From positions 310,001 to 374,000 of the forward strand of contig JAYKKR010000013.1 of NCBI GenBank assembly GCA_036971615.1: a stretch of DNA of 64,000 nt. The letters run 5' to 3'. Within the stretch, counting starts at the first letter, position 1. Each line of letters begins with the position of its first letter. The notes below the pieces were generated by a model, which was given only the letters and a program-made list of their open reading frames with translations, was not told where the DNA came from and ran no database searches. The position numbers and the translations under genes were made by a program. The DNA comes from Amyloporia xantha. Its lineage: Eukaryota > Basidiomycota > Agaricomycetes > Polyporales > Adustoporiaceae. This document shows positions 35,401-47,598 of this stretch, one piece after another.

Positions 35401-35942
35401 GTGGTTCGCGGATCGAGCGATCTGAATCAAGGCTCATGCACCACGGTCAGGTGGTGTCGACATTCATCAGTCATACAATCGCTAGCGTGCTGTTGGTGCC
35501 AATCGCCAAGGAAGTAGGCAGCCGCATGCCAGGTAACAGGATGAATTTGCTTATATTCCTCACGGGGCTGCTCTGCTCGACTGGCATGGGCATGCCCGTG
35601 TCTGGCTTCCCAAACCAAACGGCGTGAGTATTATCAACGATAGGGAACCTCAATGTTCTGAACGTTCTGATAACTCCGGTCGTTAGTGCAAATCAAGAGG
35701 ATGACATGGGTCAGCTATATTTATCCAACGTTGACTTCCTCAAGAATGGCGTGCCAGCTAGTATCATTGCCATGCTGGTCAGTCCAGACGTTACTTTTAA
35801 GTTTAAGTATGGTCAATTAATCTGTCTGGATGATGCAGGTCGTAGCAACAGTTGGCTTCCTTCTTATGAAGGCAATAGGGTTTGTCCCTTACCTCCACCC
35901 AGAGTGTGCACAGCCACTAATTTATTTTTGTTCAGCCTTTGA
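32421..35942 (+). CDS. PHO91: SPX domain low-affinity phosphate transporter (PHO87/90/91-like)
   Basis: Phosphate transporter of the SPX-SLC13 (divalent anion:Na+ symporter-like) family, in the plasma or vacuolar membrane. Fourteen exons in consistent phase: 32421-32431, 32485-32535, 32702-33150, 33205-33583, 33641-34252, 34306-34497, 34548-34587, 34645-34695, 34769-35170, 35223-35396, 35451-35623, 35687-35777, 35839-35879, 35936-35942. The SPX domain starts at MKFS, has VPEWWDEYIDYDALKK and the basic ELKKI cluster that binds inositol pyrophosphates, and resumes at LYLSVTSLRSYIELNYAGFRKIVKKYDK. A 110-residue acidic/Ser-rich insert splits it. About twelve TM segments follow, with the SNVAAP and SPISSPQNLIA SLC13 signatures. 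Which of the three yeast paralogues it equals cannot be decided. Confidence 0.93.
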
Positions 35943-36604
35943 AAGACATATCCCCAGTGTGATATCGCAGTTACTCATCTTTCGGTAGTAGGTAAAGAGG
36001 ACACATATGTACATGTAGATATTAGTCTGCTATACCGTAGATATCCTTTCTTGTCTGATATTCCCGTGCGTACGCTAACTATGAATTGTGAACCAATCGT
36101 AGACACAAGTCTAAGACTTGTGACGTAGGTAGACGAGCGTCTAATGATCCGTTGAGAACATGACCCATTTTGGCATTCGTAGTAATGGCCTCCCGTCGTA
36201 CGCGCACGGTGGAAATGCTCTCTACGCTTATTTATCGATGACGGGCTTTTATGCACATGTCAACGGTCTTGCAAATTGATTGTTGCTCTGAGGACACTCG
36301 CTGCGGTAGATGTCCAGTGAGTTTGACGCGCCTCTAGCGTTTCAACTTCGCAACCCTCGAAACCGTAGGCTGAATTACAGTCGCGGTGCACTTACCACTG
36401 GTTTTCAATCAATCTTACTGCCATGATATGGCGTCAGTTCAATCCGAAATACTATTGCTGCAACCACAGACATGACCTTGTTAGCCGCAGCTGTCAGCCC
36501 GCAAGCTAAGCTAGCTCTCCTTGATTTGACTTGACTTGACCTCTCATTCACTCATTCTTACTGTATCGCCGCCGTTGCAATTATTGCAAGCCCCCCTTGC
36601 GAGT
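35943..36604. other. Intergenic
   Basis: No gene is seen. Just before the next ATG is a pyrimidine-rich stretch with a short TTGACTTGACTTGAC repeat (near 36524). Confidence 0.4.
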
Positions 36605-38962
36605 ATGTTTACTCTATTTTCACCTCAGCGCATGATGTACCTCAAGCCTCGAGAACCCGACCACCCTGGGCTTTCTGTGAATCAAGTAAGTTTTCTTACA
36701 ATTGGTGAGGTTAACGTGCGCGGCTGAAAATATCCCATAACAGGGCGGCCTGAGTCTCACGGAAATTATTCACCTTACACGCACGGGCACTCGGGCACTC
36801 CAGGAGCTCGACGAGATCAAGGCAATTCTTGGTGTCAGGGCTGACACATACGAGCGCATTCAACAGGCCGAGGGCTGGAGCATCCCTGATTCCCCAATTC
36901 ACCGCCGCGTCGTCGACCTGCTCACTACCGGTTCAGAACACTCTGCACAGCTAGAACACGCTCGCTCAATGCTCGTGACGGAGCAAGAGCTTCGTGCCGG
37001 ACTAGATCTCGCCAATGCAAGTCTCCGCGCGGACAATTCCAATATCTCGCTGCAACTCGCAGAGATGCGAGCAGCTCTCGCGGATCAAGAAGAGCTGTGC
37101 GATGGATTCATGAATTTCCTCTCCGGCCTTCGTACTGCGAAGAAGACTCTTACTACTAAGGATAATACCATTTCCTCTGCGCTCACCAAAGCGACCGCTG
37201 AGCTCAAATCCGAACAGAGAAGATGCTTTTCGTTGGAAACAGAAGTAGCCAATCTCAAGGCAGAGAAGCATCAGCTTTTCTCGGACCTAGAATATACCCA
37301 GTCTGCGCTGGACAAGAAGGACAAGGAGTGCGCAAATCTCATGAACACCGTCTCGGAATTCAAGCAAATTGAAGCTCACCTCACCTCTCAGCTTACCGCG
37401 GTCCAGTCTGCTGTTGAATTGGAGAGCGATCGCTGCTCGGACCTGAACGAGCGCCTGTCCGTTTCGGATGCACTGTGCGCGACACTGTCTGCCCAGCTCG
37501 ATGACGCGAAAGCCGCACTCGTCGCCGAGCGGCAGCGATGTACACAACTGGACGCTTCCCTTTCTGTTCTCCAGGCAGAACGCGAAGGACTGCTGGACTT
37601 ACAATCGGCTACTGTTCTTGAGGTCAAGACGAAGCAAGATGCTCTGACAGAGGCTCTGGATAACCTCGCGGAAGGTCTCGCTAGGGAGACTGACCTATCC
37701 TCTGCATTGTCAGCCGCCGAACGTCGTGAGGCCACGCTTGCTGTCGAACTGCGTACTCGTGACGCCTCTCTTGTCGACGCTCTTGTTACTGTCACTGCTC
37801 TCCGCAGCGATATCGCCGATCTCGAGATTAAGAGATCTGCTACGTCCATGGAGCTCCAGAAAGCGTTAGAAGCGATCGCGGAGCAGAACGCTGGGCTCCA
37901 GAGAGGTCAGGCGTCCCTTCATGAACTCCAGAATCGGTACGAAGTGCTCAGCGATGACTTCCACCATGGACGAGCAGGGTTGCAAAGAATGAAAGAAGCG
38001 CGATCGGCTGCAGAACGGACTATCGCCTCCGAAAAAGTAGAGAAGGAAGCTTGGATGAGGAAGTATGAGGACACGGCGGCACACGTCGAGGATATCTCCC
38101 TTAGCTCTCGTCAGCAGCTCCAGAAAATCCAAGTGTTGACGGAAGAACTTCAAGGGACTCGCGAGAAATATACTAGTGCTGGAGAGGAGATCAAGGATCT
38201 GAGCCTACTTCTCGAGACCGTCGAATGCGAGAGGGACAAGCATCGCCAGAGATTCGACGCCGAGAAGAAAACCGTCGCATCCGTCAAAGCTGAAGTCAGC
38301 ATTTTGCGCAGCGATCTTGAGAGGGCTCAAGCAATGCGCAAGGAGGCAACCGACGCGAAGAGCTCTGCGGAGTCCCTGGCTTCAGAGCGGATGGCTAGCC
38401 TGCAGGCAGAATGCGAAGCTCTTCAGGAGAAGAACGACATGCTGCAGGGAGAAGTGAAGTTCCTCGAGGACATCCAACTCGACGCCGAACGGAGGCTCAA
38501 AGTGCTGCGGACAAAGAAGGCTGCTGTCGAGAAACAGAACAAGGAGCTGACCGATTCGAACGAGACTGTCGATCGCGAGCTTATCAACATGGTCACCAAG
38601 GCGGCCTACCTACACGAACAATGCGATATGGCGACTACGCAGCTGCAGATGGTTAGGATGGAGAATGAGAACTTGCGTGCGCGATTGAAGAATGTCCAGG
38701 AAGAAGTGCCGGCTCTTGCTCTGGAGGAGGCTCAGCGTATCAACCGAATCTTGACCGAGAAGGCTCCCAGGTGCCGATGCCAGCAGGTATTGGTGGACGT
38801 TTCTAATGTCCAAGCGGAGAGCGGCGCAGAGAAAGGTTCTTCTATTAAACGTTGGGATAGCTTCTGGAAGGTGCATATTGCGACTGTGGTTGCTTTTCCA
38901 ACAACTGATTATCCCTGCAGAGGAAGGAGAACGTCATGGCTCCTCCTTCTCGTAACGGATGA
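36605..38962 (+). CDS. Long coiled-coil protein
   Basis: Exons 36605-36685, 36744-38870 and 38921-38962, all phase 0, give about 749 residues. After an 80-residue N-terminal part (EIIHLTRTGTRALQELDEIKAILGV) nearly the whole protein is heptad-patterned coiled coil, rich in Glu, Lys, Leu, Ala and Gln (residues 110-690). The C-terminus is short and basic. This looks like a scaffold, tether or cytoskeletal/chromosomal organiser, but coiled-coil sequence alone does not identify a family. The final intron is chosen because it gives a short normal C-terminus (RKENVMAPPSRNG); reading through would add 34 residues to 39026. Confidence 0.75.
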
Positions 38963-39793
38963 GAACCTTGGGGTCACTGATTGGGTTACTGATTCGTCCC
39001 TACGAGGTATTCTGCCATACGAGTAAGCATTGCCTCTAAGCTTCAAATGAACATTTCACTGACCGACGTGGCGTGCAACGGACAGGTCATGAAATTGCAT
39101 TGACCGTAGGTGACTGGCTCCGCTCGACCGCAGTCGGGGGTGGTTGAACGGAGGGTGGGGTCCCCTGGCTCGTGTTCCAGAGACTCGGAGGAGGGATGGT
39201 GATTATCGTTATAGAGACTTTGCGAGTTCTCTCGCCACGGACTCATCTCTACTTAGCTTGATTAGTATTGTCTCATATGTTCCGGGGATCCGATGTTATC
39301 TGCCAATATGTTATCAGCACTGTGTTGTCATCTATGTCTCGGTTTCATATTGAAGTGTTAGTTAACTTTTTTGCTCACATTTGTGACATTAATTAACATG
39401 GCCGCCCAAATATTCTCAGTACGATTTGTGTACGTTTGATCAGGGAAGCATAGAGCTATGACTTGAATGGTGCATTATGCAGAATAGATCTCACTTCGGT
39501 GTTGGGCACAGTCGAATAAATCCGGATACTCGACTGTATAAGAAGCGGCTCATAGAGTATTCACGTCGGGTGACGGTGTATTAGAGGAATCCTCGGATGC
39601 GTCTCGCAGACACTCCAAGCGCGCTGACTGCTCCTTTCTGATACACGTGATCGCGCTGCCATCCATCGAACGGTACGATTTGTGTGTCGAACGACCATGA
39701 CGCAGCGTATTTCCGCCAAACGCGCTCTGGAATTCGCGAACTCACAGCCCTTCCCGTCAGTTCTACTAGCAGGCCAGACAAGAAGCTCTCCCA
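38963..39793. other. Intergenic
   Basis: Contains the 3' flank of the coiled-coil gene and the promoter side of the Nudix gene. No supported gene. Confidence 0.4.
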
Positions 39794-40887
39794 ATGGCTA
39801 GTTTTACCATCGAACCTGTTCCTACTGCCGCTCTTGAGTCGCTTTCTCCGGAATCCAGGCAATGCATTGATCGGCTCCGGTCACACCTCGTTGAGCAAGT
39901 CGACGTGTAAGTCAATATTGTCCCTATTTGTAACTAAGATTTCATGATGTGGAACGTGTCTGTAGATCAGGGCAGTCACGATTGGCTGCGGTTCTCGTGC
40001 TTTTATATGAGAAAGCCAACGAGCTGAGAGTGCTGCTCACGACGCGGTCGAAGTCTCTTCGCGCGCACCCTGGAGAAACAGCTTTACCTGGAGGCAAAGC
40101 TGACGAGACAGACGAGAATGCGATTGCCACCGCCGTACGTTCGCTCACTTTCGCTTACACGATGTGCCTTTCACACTCGGGAGGTAGTACCGAGAAGCCT
40201 ACGAAGAGGTTGGCTTGCCACTTGACTGTCCTTCTGTGCATACAGTTTGCATCATGCGACCATTCTTGTCTAACCGGAAGGTGGTCGTCAGGCCCGTGGT
40301 GGCGCTCCTCACGGACCTCTCTGTCCTTGGCCAGCTGAAGGCGAACGAGGATGAGGTCGATCGAATCTTTGACCATCCACTCGAAGCACTTTTGGACCCA
40401 AATGTACTGGATCAGACCTCTCTAGTTGAGAAGGGGTCAGAACACTGGCCGTACCAGGAAGAATTGCATGTATGTGTTCTTGTGCCAGTGTGGTAGACGA
40501 AGTATATGAAATAATATTCTATGATAGAACACGGACGATCGAATTCCGCCTTTCCTGGGCCATGTGTCATACCGCATGCATCGTTTTCGAAGTTCGGCCT
40601 CTCCTGTGAAAGGTCTGACGGCAGAAATTCTTGTGAGCATCGTACTTCATATGGTCACGCGGAATATAGCTGAATCGCTGGCATTGTGTGTGCTTTTATG
40701 AAAGATGACTGTCGCAGAGGTCGCATATGACAGACGCACGACGTTCGCACGCTATGCGCCTGGGCAAATGACTGACTTCGGTTCAGTTTTGCGCGTGCTA
40801 GAAGCAGTTGAGAACGGCGAAGTCGGAGCTTCGGGAACGTCGACGCCTATAGGTGTTGCTGCTGGTGTTGCTCATCCATCCGCATGA
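39794..40887 (+). CDS. Nudix hydrolase, CoA pyrophosphatase-like (PCD1/NUDT7 type)
   Basis: Hydrolyses a nucleoside diphosphate linked to X; the PCD1/NUDT7 group acts on (oxidised) coenzyme A, often in peroxisomes. Exons 39794-39906, 39966-40134, 40188-40469, 40528-40632 and 40705-40887 keep frame and give about 283 residues. The NuCoA (UPF0035) motif is LLTTRSKSLRAHPGETALPGG. The Nudix box starts at that GG and continues to REAYEEVGLP across an intron, with the metal-binding Glu residues intact. No PTS1 tripeptide is seen at the C-terminus (HPSA), so the location is open. The length is normal for the group. Confidence 0.9.
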
Positions 40888-41372
40888 AAGAAGTATAAAG
40901 CGAGTAGCGTTCTGAATGGTTGCATATTAGTTAGCTACGTAATTACATCGTGTGGTATAGATTTGTCGGTGGTCTAGAGAGCTCAGTGACTCGTAGACCT
41001 GGGGGGCTGTTGCGAAAACTGTGACTCTGGAGTACCCAGTCACTCCGGGAAATATTGCCACCAGTCTGTCGGAGGTTGTCCCCGACTGCAGCGTGTGGGG
41101 TGAGTGAGTGAGATCTGATCTGAGGGAGTTTGTTTGGACATGTTGTGCAAGAGCCTCTAAATGAAACAGATGCAAACAGACCATAGGTGGCTGGGAGCGA
41201 CCCCCGGCCACCACCAATTTCCTCCCCAACATTTTGGACGGTGTACCCGTTCAACTTAGTTCGTCATCTGCGGCATTTGAGCGGATATAAAGACGATGTT
41301 CTTGCTGTGATTTTATCTTCTATTAGTATGCATTGATCACATAGAGTACTGGTATTCGTTTGGCTGCATGCA
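40888..41372. other. Intergenic
   Basis: Between two plus-strand genes; 3' flank of the Nudix gene and promoter side of the biotin gene. No motif stands out. Confidence 0.4.
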
Positions 41373-44061
41373 ATGTCTCTGCTCTTCAAAAATTTGCGGG
41401 TACACCAGATTTTCGGTGCTAACACCGATGTGGGGAAGACAATCCTCACGACCGCTCTTGTCCGTGCATCTGCAGCAAAGGACATCCCGGTGCACTATCT
41501 GAAGCCTGTCAGCACTGGGCCCATGCAAGATGCAGATGATAAGTGAGTGCAAATGTTGTATCTGATTCCAAGTGTTTACATCTCCATGATCAGGCATGTC
41601 GAATATTTTGCAGGGATACACAGAGACAAAGTGCACAGTGCATGTCTTTTCCGGTTTGATGAGCCAGTTAGTCCTCATTTGGCAGTACGGCTAGCCGAGA
41701 AGCGCGGTTCCCGACAGGTACGCCTACTTGACTTCCTACCGATCATCGCATTGAGGCTGGGATCTTCAAGACGGAAGTGCCATCTGACGATGTGTTCATT
41801 ACTTCTGTCGCTGATCACATAAGGCATTGTGCTTCACGCTTCACGCATCCGAGCCACATGTACGTGGAAACGGCCGGAGGTGAGATTGTGCTGCACAGGC
41901 ATCGTGTTTTATGTGATGTCCTTCCCGGTATTCACCGTTGTACTTAGGTGTTCATAGTCCGACGCTATCTGGGACTACTCAAGTCGACTGCTATCGCCCG
42001 CTATTTCTGCCCACCGTGCTCATCGGCGACGCCCATCTTGGAGGAATATCTTCTACGATCTCGTCGTACGAGTCTCTCCTTCTCCGCGGCTACACCATCG
42101 ACCTCGTCTTGCTCTTCCATGACGAATATTATCGTAACTGGGAGTACCTCTCCCCCTATTTTTCCGAGCGGGGCGTCCGTGTCCTCTCTCTGGAGCCTCC
42201 GCACCAGCGGCTCGCTAATCCCAACGAGGAGCGTGCTGAGATGGCAAAATACTATGCAAGGCTCGTTCCCGAGTCACACGAGGGAACAATGTTTGATGCT
42301 CTCGGGCATCTGGACGAATGTCATTCGCGTAGGGTCGCCGACCTCGACTCGATGGCCGACCGTGCGTTAGACACCTTGTGGTGGCCCTTTGTACAGCACG
42401 GCCTCGTACAGGGCCCAGCGGACGTCAACGTCATCGACAGCGCGTCGCACGACTTTTTCACCGTCTACAACGGCCACCGTTCATCTGGCTCATTTCCCCA
42501 GCCCCCAGCCCCTGCCTCTGCCCCTGCCCCTGTATCCCCACGTTCCCTCCTGGAGCCCCAGTTCGACGGCTCGGCATCATGGTGGACGCAGGCACTCGGA
42601 CATGCGCACCCCGCGCTCACCCTGGCCGCAGCGCGTGCTTCCGGCCGCTACGGGCACGTTATGTTCCCACAAGCGACCCACCGTCCCGCGCTCACTCTCG
42701 CGGAGCGCCTCGTGCACCATGGTCCTGGCAAAGGCTGGGCGGCGCGGGCGTTCTTCTCAGACGACGGGTCGACGGGCATGGAGGTCGCGCTGAAGATGGC
42801 GCTACGGGCCTTTGCGGTGCGGTTAGGTGTGCAGGGGGCCGCGCGGAAGAATCTGGGGATCCTCGGGTTGAAAGGGAGCTACCATGGGGATACGATCGGC
42901 GTGATGGACGCGTGCGAGGAGGGTGTGTATACGTGTGAGTGGCACGAGGCGAAGGGATACTGGCTCGAAGCCCCAACCGTTTCGAACCGTAAGGGACGCA
43001 TCGTCATCTCGTTGCCATCTGTTATTGCGGATGACGGCGCCGCGGAGGTGACTATGGTATCTGTGCAGGAGGCCTACGACGTTGAGGCACGCTTGGAGAC
43101 ACGGCTTGCTGGAGTGTACAGGAGCTTTATCGAGCGTACGCTAAAAAAACTCAAGGACAATGGCGGGCCTACGCTTGCTGCACTCGTACTTGAGCCCCTG
43201 GTGATGGGCGCAGGCGGCATGATCTTTGTCGATCCCCTCTTCCAGCGGGTCCTCATCGATGTCGTGCGCGCGTCAGAGCCGTCTTCCTGCATACCGTCCT
43301 CGCCACAATGGTCCGGCCTCCCTGTCATATTTGACGAAGTCTTCATCGGGCTCTATCGTCTCGGTGTCCGAAGCGCGACCTCCATCCTCGGCGTGAACCC
43401 AGACATTTCCGTCAACGCCAAAATCCTCACCGGGGGACTCGTTCCGCTAGCCGTCACGCTGGCATCGGATGCGATATTCCAGACGTTCATGAGCGAGAAC
43501 AAGACGGATGCGCTCCTGCATGGCCACAGCTACACTGCGTATCCCGTAGGGTGCGAAATTGCAAACGAAACACTGGATATTGTGGAGAAGATGGCTGCCA
43601 GCGATAAGTGGGATTCCGCGAGGCGTAAATGGCAGGCTCCGACGACAGCAGAGGCGAAGCAGACTTCGGTGTGGAGTTTCTGGGATCCAGACTTTGTCAA
43701 CAAAGTAGCACAACTGGACCTTGTCAACGAGGTTATGGCGCTTGGCACCGTACTAGCTGTGAAGTTCGAAGACGACGCAGGTGGTAAGTTGACGACAATC
43801 TTTCGTAGAGATGCTTCACCTAACTCGTCAAAAGGATACCAATCTCACTCTGCTCAAAAGCTACTCGACCCTATCAGGCAATGCACAAGTCCCGGTAATT
43901 CACCATCGACTGCCCCTGGCGGTGGCGCGTTTGGAATCAATTTCCGAACATTGGGAAATGTGGCATACTTCATGCTGAGCCTGACCACTCCTATCACAGT
44001 CGTCCGCTCGGTGCAAGATAGAATATGGGCCACACTAACTTCTACACGCAATGAAATCTAG
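41373..44061 (+). CDS. Bifunctional dethiobiotin synthetase/DAPA aminotransferase
   Basis: Carries out two consecutive steps of biotin synthesis: KAPA to DAPA (PLP aminotransferase) and DAPA to dethiobiotin (ATP, CO2). Exons 41373-41542, 41594-41717, 41756-41879, 41948-43783 and 43835-44061 give about 826 residues. The N-terminal domain (1-270) is dethiobiotin synthetase with P-loop GANTDVGKT, YLKPVSTGP, the VETAGGVHSP stretch and LIGDAHLGGISSTISS. The C-terminal domain (330-826) is BioA-like with SASHDFFTVYNG, FFSDDGSTGMEVALKMALRA, GLKGSYHGDTIGVMDA, the cofactor Asp in PVIFDEVFIG, and Lys in NAKILTGGLVP as likely Schiff-base residue. A 40-residue Pro/Ala linker (SFPQPPAPASAPAPVSP) is inserted in the aminotransferase N-terminus. 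This BIO3-BIO1 fusion is known in fungi and plants. Confidence 0.93.
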
Positions 44062-44357
44062 GCTTCCATTCGAGCTTGACAGCTTGCACAAAACACAACA
44101 CAGGGATTGTCATCATCCAACACTTGCTTACAAGTACTTATCGCTATGGAAACTTGGACTGCCGAGGCTCACTGTATGCTCAGTGCCAAGGCCCGATGCT
44201 GAGGTACCCAATATCTATAGCTGCTGAATTCAGAGTAGATTGCCAGTACATCCACCAAGAGAAAATAATACTACATAATCTAGACTGATACAAATGTGCG
44301 AGACAGATAACCAAACAACGAGAGCAAGATCGACAACAAATTAGAATTGTATACTTA
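44062..44357. other. Intergenic between convergent genes
   Basis: Shared 3' flank of the biotin gene (plus) and the disordered-protein gene (minus). AT-rich; nothing else is recognised. Confidence 0.4.
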
Positions 44358-47182
44358 TCAACACCTCTCCTTCACTTTTGTGCTTCTTCCTCGTCTCGGA
44401 GGCGGCGGGGGTGGTTCATCATCCTCGTCATCTCCGTCTTCTTCGGCTCCTTGGACATGCCCGACACCCATGAACACTGGTGTACCTGCGGCGCCACCAC
44501 CTTTCAGAAAGCCTCGTTTGGCGTTCCTCGTCCCGACAGCGACTAGCTCACCGCTGTCGAAATCCGCACCCACATCGTCGCCATCTAAAGCGCCATCTTC
44601 GGTCCAGAGGCTGTCGCCTACGCGTTGTAGCTCCTGATCCAAAGTCCGCCGCCGTCGAGAGTGAATTGTTTCGGGTTGCTTTGACTCTGCTTGCTGTTGA
44701 GGCTGAGGTTGCGCTTGCGCATGGCTCTCACTATGAATCGATGACACACTATTGCCTCGGCGGACCTTGGATGGCGCCCTCGAGGGCACTTTCGTACCAG
44801 CCTTCCTCACAGGCAACTTGGACAGTGTGGGTTTCACCACACCGGCCTGACGATCGACTTGCTCAGAGACGGTAGGAGTGTATGGCCGAGACAATGGGTC
44901 ATCACCATCGGACCCCTCCACTAGCTCAATGCGGAAGGGTTTGCCACGCTTACGTGCCGGCGGAGGAACCCTGCGTGGAACGTTGGCCGGCAAGGGCGAT
45001 CGAGGCGGGCGACGTGCGAACATGTCCGCGGGTGGATGTGGCGATGGTTCTCTCGTCGACAGAGACGCGTGAGGCTGAGGCTCGTGTCCTTGTGTTGACT
45101 CAAGTGGGTCCATATCAACATCTATGACTTCCCTCGTACACTCTGGCTTTCGCTGCGGTGTCCGGATGGGCGATCGGTGACGTCCGGGGTGAGGTGGAGT
45201 ATGCGGTAGACGTTCTTCAGCGTCGTGATCGTTATCGTTATCCGAGCAAAGCGATGGTGTGGTGATGTCTGTCTCGGTGGTCGAAACCGATGGCCAGCTA
45301 CGCGAAGGCAAGTGGGCAGGTGGTGGGAATGATAGCGAGGACGAAGACGAGTCAGCCGTAGTTGGTGGCACATCATACGAAGACTGGGAAGATGTGGATG
45401 CAGAGGAACCTGTGTTCGAAGCAGGCAGACCGAAGGTAGTGTATCGGCGTTTCGAAGGTCCCGCTGCGGATGGACCCTCGCTCGTATTGAGAGCATCTCG
45501 CTTCCTCTTGTCCCCAATCCTCGTTTCGACGGCGCTGTATGATCGCTCGCCGTATGCGTAGTTCCGCGCCCCACCATCACTTGCACTTCTCATCATGGCG
45601 CTAGCAGACAGTGGGGGTGGAGGCATCATGCCACCACCGCTGGCACCTCCGCTCACTTTTCGCAACCGGACAGTCTTCATCTCGCTCAGAAATGCAGCCA
45701 TCTTGTCTGATGGCACATTGACGGTAGGATGGCCGGCCCTGCGTGTTCGGCCGGCAGTGCTGTTTATTGGAGCTTCGACAGGGGGCACAGTAGGCTTCAG
45801 ATTGGCACGAATGGAAGCGAGGAACGAATCGGCCCGCATCAGTCCTCCTGGACGGCGGGGTAGATCAGAAGACGCGTATTGTCGCAGAGGCGGCGGCGGC
45901 GGTGGTGGAGGGGGCGGTGGAAGGTGAGCTGAAGAATCGCTGCGCGCAGCGAGCTGTCCATGCTGCATCAGTACCACGAACTCAAATGGGAGACAGCGCA
46001 GTAATCACCTGAGCTCTAAGCCGAGCGATCTCCTCTTCAAGCATCCGTATACGCTGCTTGTCGTGCTCGCGCTCTTCATCGTCCCAAGGCTCACCACGCA
46101 GATGCGCCTCGCGGACAGCACGCAGTTCTCGCTCCTTGCCACGCACCTCACCAGACGTATCGCATGCACGCTCTTTTCCCTTCCCTTTCGCCGAGTTCCC
46201 TGCCTCGATGCTGACATCGGAACGAATCTCAGCCTCCTCACTTTCAACCGTTCTATCTGATCTCTTTGAAGCATCAGCTGCGACGTCCTTCGGAATGTCC
46301 CGATCCCCTCTCGCTCTACTCATCCCTCGTCGTGTTCCGTTCGTATGCTCACTTGTGGAATCACCCCTGCCTTTGACTGGAGTAATCTCCGCTTCTGTCT
46401 CTCCTAGAACAAGCCTGGAGCTTTCATTGCTGTGTGAAGGCCCTGCATCATCGCCATAGAGTTTGCGCGGAGTCGGACTGGGGCTACGAGGGATAAATCG
46501 GACATGACGCGCCAATTCGGGAGGAGATGGGGTAGGATCAGGCTGTAAAGATTCCGAGCGAGGGAAGAGGGAGCCAGGCATAGTCTCATAGTGTTTAGGC
46601 GGAAAGAGAGCAGGAAGCGGAGGGGGAGTGGGTGAGGGAGAACGTGATCTTGAGCCTGGTCTACCATGTCAATCTTGGGGACATCGCAGTGAGCACAACC
46701 TGGACGTACCGTGCCCCGAATCGCTGACATTTGCAGAAGCCGGAGTGGGGGATGGCGATTTGCGTGATATTGGTGTTTTCGTTTTCTGGATGCGCCTTGG
46801 GGGCGAGGACGGAGAGGACGACGCGCCGTCGGATGAACTTCCACTGCGCGTGGGCCGTCCTCGACACGCTACCACAATCTCCTCCTCCTCGGCTCTCCTG
46901 GCTCGCTTCTTCTTCACGCCTTCTCTCCTGCTCCTTTGCACGCCACCTACTCGCACATCGTCCAACTTGACGCGTGAACTCGATGCCTGCGGGCGTTTCT
47001 GTGTCTGTTGAAAATCAATTCCAACTGCGTTCAATCCGCGACCACGTGCATCGACATACAAGGGAGACACTCACGTCGGCATCGCTCCCACCGACCGCGG
47101 TAGTGACGAAAGACTCGAGCTCACGCGAGACAAAGCTGAGGACGTTGGAGAGAATGCCGGAGGCGGGGGCTGGCGGGGCCAT
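44358..47182 (-). CDS. Large disordered Pro/Ser-rich protein with a short coiled coil
   Basis: Exons 47182-47075, 47004-46710, 46655-46009 and 45962-44358 give about 884 residues; every join is in frame. The N-terminus has an amphipathic helix (ILSNVLSFVSRELESFVTTAV), then basic and Ser-rich segments (KKKRARRAEEEEIV). Residues 320-355 form a short coiled coil (EREHDKQRIRMLEEEIARLRAQ). Then come a 12-Pro run and the segment DKMAAFLSEMKTVRLRKV. The rest is low complexity with several basic and Ser-Pro sites. The composition suggests a phosphorylated nuclear or cytoskeletal regulator. I do not recognise the family; the conserved-looking FLSEMKTVRLRKV segment is the best handle for a search. Confidence 0.72.
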
Positions 47183-47598
47183 GGGGGTGGGCTGGTGGAC
47201 GTCGAGTATGAAGCCGTTGGTAAACAGTTGTAAACAACACCACGGGCGTTCAGCCTTGTATTGTGCGTCGACGGCGGGCCCACGGTCGTGTCTTGTTCTC
47301 CAGGGACCAAGCGTCCTCCGAGTCGCCACCAGGCGGTGAGTGTTTAAAAATGTGCATGCGGGTAGCTACGAGATACTGTAGTAGAGGTAATACACGCAAC
47401 ATAGTATCAGAGTCGAGCCATGGTCATAAGTTAGCGTAGAGTATTTGCCATCCACAGAATACGAGAGGAAATATGATGATCAAAGGACATTTTGAAACTT
47501 GGAAGGCATAACCGTCGTGCACAAATCCGGATCGTCAGGAATTACTATACTACACTGTGGCCAATAGATCTCCTGTCGGTTCGCATCTTGCTTCATCA
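47183..47598. other. Intergenic
   Basis: Promoter side of the disordered-protein gene (minus) and 3' flank of the four-TM gene (minus). No gene is seen. Confidence 0.4.
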
